A stretch of 8,660 nt of DNA, taken from NCBI GenBank assembly GCA_017411665.1, contig JAFQPT010000225.1:1-8660 (forward strand). Reading direction: 5' to 3'. This stretch comes from Oscillospiraceae bacterium (GTDB taxonomy: Bacteria; Bacillota_A; Clostridia; Oscillospirales; Oscillospiraceae). How positions within the stretch are numbered: position 1 is the first letter of the stretch; each line of letters starts with the position of its first letter. A program made the translations under genes and the position numbers. The notes below the pieces were generated by a model, which was given only the letters and a program-made list of their open reading frames with translations, made no database searches and was not told the DNA's origin. Of this stretch, positions 5,273 through 8,660 are shown piece by piece.

Positions 5273-5307
5273 CATGCTGGTATCTGTGTGGATACCGGCA
5301 TGTTTTT
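5273..5307 (+). terminator. Intrinsic terminator of queH, or rpmH leader hairpin
   Basis: CATGCTGGTATC (5273-5284), loop TGTGTG, GATACCGGCATG (5291-5302): a 12-bp stem with one G-U pair, then T5 at 5303-5307. For transcripts coming from queH this is a normal terminator. Transcripts starting at the rpmH promoter begin within the left arm, so only a shortened stem (~9 bp from G5276) can form at their 5' end. Whether it ends any of them early is unknown. Confidence 0.8.
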
Positions 5308-5376
5308 GCTGTTAAAACAGCGTAAGGAAAGATTGCTACACAGCGAAGGCTGTGATGAGCATAGAAACAATTACTG
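5308..5376 (+). promoter_or_regulatory. Structured 5' leader of rpmH mRNA
   Basis: The leader carries a small dyad, GCTGTT-AA-AACAGC (5308-5321), and a second hairpin, CACAGC-GAAG-GCTGTG (5339-5354), the latter extended by TGCT/AGCA pairs. The ribosome binding site AAAGGAG (5377-5383) follows unpaired. No known riboswitch or L34-binding motif is recognised. Translational or attenuation control is possible but unproven. Confidence 0.45.
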
Positions 5377-5393
5377 AAAGGAGATTTCTACAA

Positions 5394-5531
5394 ATGACCA
5401 AGCGTACTTACCAGCCCAAGAAGCTGCACGCTCAGAAGGAGCACGGCTTCCGCAAGAGAATGTCCACCAAGAACGGCCGCAAGGTTCTGGCTCGCCGCCG
5501 TGCAAAGGGCAGAAAGAGACTGAGCTACTAA
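5394..5531 (+). CDS. rpmH: 50S ribosomal protein L34
   Basis: A 45-residue, strongly basic protein starting at ATG 5394 after AAAGGAG with 10-nt spacing. The L34 signature is unmistakable: [10 protein letters not shown] at the start, [20 protein letters not shown] (17-36), and AKGRKRLSY at the end. L34 is a small late-assembly component of the large ribosomal subunit that threads into 23S rRNA. One extra residue (Thr2) sits before the usual KRTYQP. It heads the conserved rpmH-rnpA-yidD-yidC-jag operon. In many bacteria dnaA lies just upstream, divergent from it; here the upstream gene is queH. Confidence 0.98.
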   Translation: MTKRTYQPKKLHAQKEHGFRKRMSTKNGRKVLARRRAKGRKRLSY

Positions 5532-5586
5532 TTCGGCTCACATGTTTGGGATAGTCAAGAAGCTTTTTACCTAAGAGGGAAAGACA

Positions 5587-5937
5587 ATGGAATTCACAGA
5601 GAGCTTAAAAAAGAACTACGAGTTCCGGCGGCTTTATAACAAAGGAAAAAGTGCCGCTACACCGTATGTGGTGGTTTATGTAAAGCGGACAGGCCGTGAT
5701 ACAAACCATCTGGGCATTACCGTATCCAATAAGATCGGCAAAGCAGTGGTGCGCAACAAGGTGCGCCGCCGCCTGCGTGAAATCTATCGATTGCACGAAG
5801 GTGAAGTGCAGCGCGGATATGATTTGGTGTTCGTGGCCCGGGGCAGAAGTGTAGATGCCACATATGCACAGCTGGAACAGGCGGTATTGAAAGCCTGCAG
5901 ACAGCTGAAGGTGATCAAGGAGCAGAACGCAGAATGA
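5587..5937 (+). CDS. rnpA: Ribonuclease P protein component
   Basis: A 116-residue basic protein that binds the RNase P catalytic RNA and helps it cleave 5' leaders from pre-tRNAs. The family's RNR motif is clear at [18 protein letters not shown] (51-68), with Arg56-Asn57 and Arg60-Arg62 as the RNA-contacting core. The N-terminal [14 protein letters not shown] (7-22) and YDLVFVARG (78-86) are also typical, and length is normal. It starts at ATG 5587 after a GAGGGA site, 55 nt after rpmH. Its stop overlaps the yidD start (ATGA, 5934-5937), indicating coupled translation. Confidence 0.98.
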   Translation: MEFTESLKKNYEFRRLYNKGKSAATPYVVVYVKRTGRDTNHLGITVSNKIGKAVVRNKVRRRLREIYRLHEGEVQRGYDLVFVARGRSVDATYAQLEQAVLKACRQLKVIKEQNAE

Positions 5938-6155
5938 TGAAAAAATTCATGCTTGCGATGATTCGTTTTTACCGCACCGCAATTTCCCCGTACACCCCTC
6001 CGAGCTGTCGATTTATCCCGACTTGCTCACAGTATGCGATGGAAGCCATAGAGAAATATGGAGCAGCCAAAGGAGGCTGGCTGGCTTTCAAGCGCATTAT
6101 GAGGTGTCATCCCTTCCATATTGGGGAGCACGATTTCTACGATCCGGTTCCTTGA
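5934..6155 (+). CDS. yidD: Membrane protein insertion efficiency factor YidD
   Basis: A 73-residue protein of the YidD (UPF0161/DUF37) family. An N-terminal amphipathic helix (~3-16) for membrane-surface attachment is followed by the family core [19 protein letters not shown] (17-35) with conserved Cys25 and Cys31, [16 protein letters not shown] (47-62) with Cys58, and the closing DPVP. It assists YidC and Sec in inserting membrane proteins. ATG 5934 overlaps the rnpA stop by 4 nt; a second ATG at 5937 is an alternative start, with AAGGAG at 5917-5922 serving either. yidC follows after 32 nt. Confidence 0.97.
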   Translation: MMKKFMLAMIRFYRTAISPYTPPSCRFIPTCSQYAMEAIEKYGAAKGGWLAFKRIMRCHPFHIGEHDFYDPVP

Positions 6156-6187
6156 ATCGGAAAACAACAACATATAGGAGTAACTGA

Positions 6188-7396
6188 ATGTCTATCATTA
6201 CAGTACCTTTTTCCTGGCTTCTGATGACTCTGTACAACCTGTTTGAGAACTATGGTGTAGCCATCATTCTGTTCGCACTGGTTGTTAATGTGATCCTGAC
6301 TCCCTTCATGGGTAAAAGTAAGGCATCCATGATGCGTCAGCAGCGTCTGCAGCCTCGTCTGAACGAACTGCAGCGCCGCCATGGTGCAAATCCTCAGAAG
6401 TACAACGAAGAAGTACAGAAACTGTACCGTGAGGAAAATATCAAGCCTCTGGGTGGTTGCCTGTGGTCTCTGATTCCGTTCCCCATTCTGATTGCACTGT
6501 ACAGTGTTATTCGTGAACCCATGTCCGTTATGATGGGCATGACCGAAGAAGCTGTTGCAACTGTGCAAGCTACGCTGGAAAAGCTGGGCGCATTCAGTAT
6601 GGATGCCCTGAGCAAGCAGCAGGCTGCTTACTATGAAATTTTCCTGTCTCAGGCTGCTCACGAAAATCTGGAAGCAGTACAGGCAGTTGCACCCGAGTTC
6701 CAGGATATCAGCTACAACTTCCTGGGCTTGAACATGGGTGTTGTTCCCAACTGGCACATTTGGGAATTTGACTTCAGCAGCATGGAAGCTTTCCTGCCTG
6801 CATTCGGTCTGTTCTTGATTCCCTTTATTTCCGCTTTCCTGTCCTGGGCTTCCATGAAGATTTCCATGGCAAGAAACGACCAGCCCGCAGGCAACGAACA
6901 GCAGCAGGCAACCACCGAAAGCATGAACAAGTCCATGCAGCTGATGATGCCTCTGATGTCTGTTTGGATCTGCTTCATCATGCCCGCATCCATGGGTATT
7001 TACTGGATCGCAAACAGCGTATTCGGTATGATTCGTGACTGGGCTCTGACCAAGTACTACACCAAGAAGATGCTGGTGGACGACGTGGAATGGCTGGAAC
7101 GTGAAAAGAGACGTGAACAGGAAGAAGCTGAATACGAACGTAAGAGAGTTGAAGCTGAACGCCGCAAGGCAGCTGGTTTGATTGAAGATAACAAGAACAC
7201 CAGCAAGAAGAAGCAGAAGGCAGCAGAAAAGCAGAAGCGCGAAGAAATGAGAGCTGCTGCAATCGCTGCTGAACGTGCAGAGCGCCGCGAACGTCTGGGC
7301 ATCGAGGAAGCTGAAGTTCCCGCATCTCAGGTCGGCAACCGCCGCTATGCAAGAGGCAGAGCATATGACCCCGACCGCTTTAAGGTCGAAGAATAA
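6188..7396 (+). CDS. yidC: Membrane insertase YidC/Oxa1 family
   Basis: A 402-residue integral membrane insertase and chaperone. No lipoprotein signal or long N-terminal domain precedes TM1 (~20-40). A cytoplasmic hairpin (41-88; MMRQQRLQPRLNELQRRHG and LYREENIKPLGGC) leads to TM2 (~91-109). An extracytoplasmic insertion (~110-200) follows, then TM3 (~201-221) and TM4-TM5 (~251-285; MMPLMSVWICFIMPASMGIYW). The last ~115 residues are a highly charged, coiled-coil-like cytoplasmic tail rich in Glu, Arg and Lys, which may bind ribosomes. The groove position usually held by a conserved Arg in TM1 (Arg366 of E. coli) aligns by eye with Asn34. Start has GGAG at 6177-6180. TTA, CTA and TCA codons are absent. 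Confidence 0.97.
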   Translation: MSIITVPFSWLLMTLYNLFENYGVAIILFALVVNVILTPFMGKSKASMMRQQRLQPRLNELQRRHGANPQKYNEEVQKLYREENIKPLGGCLWSLIPFPILIALYSVIREPMSVMMGMTEEAVATVQATLEKLGAFSMDALSKQQAAYYEIFLSQAAHENLEAVQAVAPEFQDISYNFLGLNMGVVPNWHIWEFDFSSMEAFLPAFGLFLIPFISAFLSWASMKISMARNDQPAGNEQQQATTESMNKSMQLMMPLMSVWICFIMPASMGIYWIANSVFGMIRDWALTKYYTKKMLVDDVEWLEREKRREQEEAEYERKRVEAERRKAAGLIEDNKNTSKKKQKAAEKQKREEMRAAAIAAERAERRERLGIEEAEVPASQVGNRRYARGRAYDPDRFKVEE

Positions 7397-7411
7397 ACAG
7401 GAGAGTACCTT

Positions 7412-8155
7412 ATGATTAAAAGCATAGAGAAATCCGCCAAGACGGAAGATTTGGCTGTTGCCGCAGCTCTGGAAGAGCTGGGCCTGAGCAGAGATGACGT
7501 CACTGTAGAGATCCTGGAACGTGCAAAGTCCGGTTTTCTGGGCTTCGGCGCTTCTCCCGCTAAAGTAAAGGTTTCCTACGAAGTTCCCGATGAAGTAGTG
7601 GTTAAGCCCGCTGCAGTTGTGGAAGGAGTAGAAGCTGAAGCAGAAGAAGCATTTGAAAACCCTGCACATGAAAAGGTATATAACTTCGTAAACGGTCTGC
7701 TGGAACACATGGGTGTTCGCGCAAATCTGGAAATTACCGATAAGGCAGATGGTGGCATCAACGTAAACCTGTCCGGCAAGGGCATGGGCGTTGTAATCGG
7801 CCGCCGCGGCGAAACTCTGGATGCAATCCAGCATCTGACCAACTACGCAGTAAACCACGGCAGCGAAAAGCGTCTGCACGTGAGCGTTGACGCAGAAGCT
7901 TACCGCGCAAAGCGCGAAGAAGCACTGGTCCGTCTGGCTGAGAAGATGGCAGCAAAGGCTATCAAGTACAAGCGCAGCATGGCTCTGGAACCCATGAACT
8001 CTTACGAGAGACATGTGATCCACGCAGCTCTGCAGGACTACGAAGGCGTAAGCACCAGTTCCATCGGAACCGAGCCCAACCGCCGTGTGGTTGTCGCTTA
8101 TGAAAAGCCCCAGCAGGAAGTTAGCAACAAGCCTAAGTCCCGCGAATGGGCATAA
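7412..8155 (+). CDS. jag: RNA-binding protein KhpB (Jag/SpoIIIJ-associated)
   Basis: A 247-residue cytosolic protein with three domains in the normal order. The Jag-N domain (1-~55) includes RAKSGFLGFGASPAKVKV. An acidic linker (~58-82) follows. The KH domain (~85-160) has a GxxG loop GRRG at 130-133 in GVVIGRRGETLDAIQ. The R3H domain (~166-230) has the RxxxH motif Arg200...His204 and PNRRVVVAY. KhpB binds RNA, often with KhpA, and influences cell elongation and sporulation in Firmicutes. The residue after Arg200 is His where many homologues have a second Arg (ERRxxH). It lies 15 nt after yidC with AGGAGAG as binding site, and closes the operon before a strong terminator. Confidence 0.97.
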   Translation: MIKSIEKSAKTEDLAVAAALEELGLSRDDVTVEILERAKSGFLGFGASPAKVKVSYEVPDEVVVKPAAVVEGVEAEAEEAFENPAHEKVYNFVNGLLEHMGVRANLEITDKADGGINVNLSGKGMGVVIGRRGETLDAIQHLTNYAVNHGSEKRLHVSVDAEAYRAKREEALVRLAEKMAAKAIKYKRSMALEPMNSYERHVIHAALQDYEGVSTSSIGTEPNRRVVVAYEKPQQEVSNKPKSREWA

Positions 8156-8167
8156 TGCCAAAAGAAC

Positions 8168-8198
8168 AAAAAGGCACCTCAATCGAGGTGCCTTTTTT
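8168..8198 (+). terminator. Intrinsic terminator of the rpmH-jag operon
   Basis: GGCACCTC (8173-8180), loop AATC, GAGGTGCC (8185-8192): a perfect 8-bp GC-rich stem lengthened by five A-T pairs, followed by T6 (8193-8198). It isolates the operon from the rRNA promoters. Its C-AATC-G cap is the same as in the terminator at 3514-3547. Confidence 0.95.
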
Positions 8199-8292
8199 CG
8201 TCTGCATGTTGTGTGAATTAGCAGTGATCGGGGCAAGATGTAGAAAGAAAACAAATAATGAAAAATTCTTTAAAAAATATGCAAAAAAAGGT
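8199..8292 (+). promoter_or_regulatory. Intergenic region with AT-rich UP-like element
   Basis: No gene is seen. From ~8245 the DNA is nearly pure A/T with phased A-tracts (8261-8290) leading into the -35 box of the first rRNA promoter, the place and composition of an UP element bound by the RNA polymerase alpha subunit. A similar A-rich stretch (8355-8384) precedes the second promoter. Confidence 0.55.
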
Positions 8293-8321
8293 TTGACAAA
8301 CGAAGGACAAAGTGGTAATAT
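8293..8321 (+). promoter_or_regulatory. rRNA promoter P1
   Basis: TTGACA (8293-8298), 17-bp spacer ending TGg, TAATAT (8316-8321). The start computed from the -10 box is G8328, a G start as in growth-rate- and ppGpp/GTP-responsive rRNA promoters of Firmicutes (family knowledge; not tested here). Confidence 0.88.
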
Positions 8322-8327
8322 AACAAA

Positions 8328-8343
8328 GCTGTCGCGAGACGGC
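8328..8343 (+). other. 5'-terminal GCGA-tetraloop hairpin of P1 transcript
   Basis: GCTGTC (8328-8333), GCGA loop, GACGGC (8338-8343): a 6-bp stem with one U-G pair capped by a GNRA tetraloop. Its first base is the predicted +1 of P1. Confidence 0.65.
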
Positions 8344-8384
8344 AAACACGAGATAGAAAAGTTTAGAAAAACTTAAAAAAGTTG

Positions 8385-8413
8385 TTGACAAACTCTGTCG
8401 AATGTGTTAATAT
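8385..8413 (+). promoter_or_regulatory. rRNA promoter P2
   Basis: TTGACA (8385-8390), 17-bp spacer ending TGt, TAATAT (8408-8413), with predicted start G8420. It is placed 92 bp after P1 with every element in the same register, about 209 nt before the mature 16S end. Confidence 0.88.
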
Positions 8414-8419
8414 GTCAAA

Positions 8420-8435
8420 GCTGTCGCGAGGCAGT
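8420..8435 (+). other. 5'-terminal GCGA-tetraloop hairpin of P2 transcript
   Basis: GCTGTC (8420-8425), GCGA loop, GGCAGT (8430-8435): all six pairs form (two are G-U). The right arm differs from the P1 copy at three positions, yet each change keeps pairing. Its first base is the predicted +1 of P2. Confidence 0.65.
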
Positions 8436-8438
8436 GAG

Positions 8439-8460
8439 TGTACCTTGAAAATTAAACAAT
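8439..8460 (+). promoter_or_regulatory. boxA-like rRNA antitermination site
   Basis: TGTACCTTGAAAATTAAACA beginning at 8439 matches the TGTxCxTTGAAAA pattern typical of Firmicutes rRNA leaders and spacers, where NusB/S10 with other Nus factors load to prevent early termination. It is just downstream of both promoters, so every pre-rRNA would carry it. Confidence 0.65.
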
Positions 8461-8465
8461 GTAAG

Positions 8466-8484
8466 AAAAGCTAACAAAGCTTTT
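8466..8484 (+). other. Leader hairpin after boxA
   Basis: AAAAGCT (8466-8472), loop AACAA, AGCTTTT (8478-8484): a perfect 7-bp but AT-rich stem. It may be a boxB-like or spacer element of the antitermination region. It is not a likely terminator because the stem is weak. Confidence 0.4.
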
Positions 8485-8501
8485 AAGCACCAGAAATAAA
8501 A

Positions 8502-8533
8502 GGGCTCTTTTAAAACTCGCCGAGAAAGCGAGT
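8502..8533 (+). promoter_or_regulatory. Second boxA-like motif plus hairpin
   Basis: GGGCTCTTTTAAAA (8502-8515) resembles the classical boxA core GCTCTTTA. It abuts a hairpin ACTCGC (8515-8520), loop CGAGAAA, GCGAGT (8528-8533). The pairing of motif and stem suggests a second antitermination or processing signal; assignment is by resemblance only. Confidence 0.45.
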
Positions 8534-8595
8534 ATAAAAAAGATTCTATTTTGAGATTTATTTTGAAACTAAGATTAAGTTGTCAATGAATCGAT

Positions 8596-8621
8596 TTTAA
8601 TGCGGCGGAAACGCTGCTTAA
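8596..8621 (+). other. Pre-16S leader hairpin with GAAA tetraloop
   Basis: GCGGCG (8602-8607), loop GAAA, CGCTGC (8612-8617), extended by TTAA/TTAA pairs around a bulged T8601. It ends ~8 nt before the mature 16S 5' end, so it probably guides folding or 5' trimming of pre-16S RNA. Confidence 0.55.
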
Positions 8622-8628
8622 GATACAA

Positions 8629-8660
8629 TTTATTGAGAGTTTGATCCTGGCTCAGGATGA
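8629..8660 (+). rRNA. rrs: 16S ribosomal RNA, 5' end (partial)
   Basis: GAGAGTTTGATCCTGGCTCA at 8635-8654 is the universal bacterial 16S 5' region (27F priming site). Counting back from A8636, which corresponds to E. coli nucleotide 8, puts mature nucleotide 1 near 8629. The run-on CAGGATGA agrees with many Clostridia. The rest lies beyond the window. Confidence 0.97.

Larger units (their letters stand above)
8293..8430 (+). repeat. Tandem promoter-start repeat, 92-bp period
   Basis: Units 8293-8338 and 8385-8430 share TTGACAAAC, GTG-N-TAATAT, and CAAAGCTGTCGCGAG at identical spacing, while the intervening spacer bases differ. This is an old duplication, or selection on two matched promoters, keeping promoter and initially transcribed sequence together. 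Confidence 0.85.

Noticed and set aside
5287..5295. DnaA-box-like TGTGGATAC near rpmH; another match ATATCCACA at 3950-3958
   Set aside because: Each is a single 8-of-9 match, one inside a hairpin and one inside mscL. There is no cluster, AT-rich unwinding region or dnaA gene, so no origin is called.
6137..8254. 705-codon open frame on the minus strand
   Set aside because: It is antisense to yidC and jag in exact codon register, lacks a ribosome binding site and family resemblance, and is open only because the sense genes avoid TTA, CTA and TCA.
8146..8376. 76-codon plus-strand frame after jag
   Set aside because: It runs through the jag terminator and the first rRNA promoter, and its start lies within the end of jag with no binding site.
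8466..8484. Terminator in the rRNA leader
   Set aside because: The stem is mostly A-T and sits between antitermination-like motifs in a transcript that must be elongated through; called a leader hairpin instead.

Overview
The window looks like a chromosomal segment of a low-to-mid GC Firmicute, most likely a Clostridia/Oscillospirales-type gut anaerobe (inference, moderate confidence). The basis is the rpmH-rnpA-yidD-yidC-jag block, AAGGAGG-type ribosome binding sites before nearly every gene, textbook TTGACA/TATAAT sigma-A promoters, and a 16S rRNA 5' end with a Firmicutes-style leader. No phage, transposon, CRISPR or toxin-antitoxin module was recognised.

Layout. (1) 1-1681: a divergent pair. 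A GntR/YtrA-type repressor gene and a membrane protein gene cut by the window edge run leftward, and an alpha/beta hydrolase runs rightward. They are separated by one compact, nearly symmetric promoter-operator in which both -10 boxes overlap under an 11-bp perfect inverted repeat. (2) 1671-3510: a rightward membrane cluster of an SPFH/band-7 protein, a two-helix small membrane protein, a YbjQ (UPF0145) protein and a short ribbon-helix-helix protein. It closes with a bidirectional terminator. (3) 3562-4528: a leftward comEB (dCMP deaminase) - mscL pair. (4) 4654-5244: queH (epoxyqueuosine reductase), divergent from comEB, with the two -35 boxes 2 bp apart. (5) 5241-8198: the conserved rpmH-rnpA-yidD-yidC-jag operon for ribosomal protein L34, the RNase P protein and membrane-protein insertion, ending in a strong terminator. 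(6) 8199-8660: an rRNA control region with two tandem, 92-bp-spaced promoters, boxA-like antitermination signals and several hairpins, then the first ~32 nt of 16S rRNA.

How the parts work together. YidD and YidC act in inner-membrane protein biogenesis and KhpB/Jag is an RNA-binding partner of that operon. RnpA completes RNase P for tRNA maturation, QueH completes queuosine in tRNA, and L34 and 16S rRNA feed the ribosome, so the right half is a translation and membrane-biogenesis block. The left half is envelope-oriented and looks inducible: SPFH scaffold, membrane proteins, MscL channel, and a GntR-controlled unit.

Most interesting points: the duplicated rRNA promoters, whose predicted +1 positions each fall on the first base of a GCGA-tetraloop hairpin with covarying base pairs; the same +1-at-hairpin design at rpmH; the fused bidirectional promoter at 684-737; the SPFH/YbjQ/ribbon-helix-helix cluster with its own possible operator; a YidC with Asn where the groove Arg is expected; and a neighbourhood in which dnaA is not beside rpmH and mnmE does not directly follow jag.
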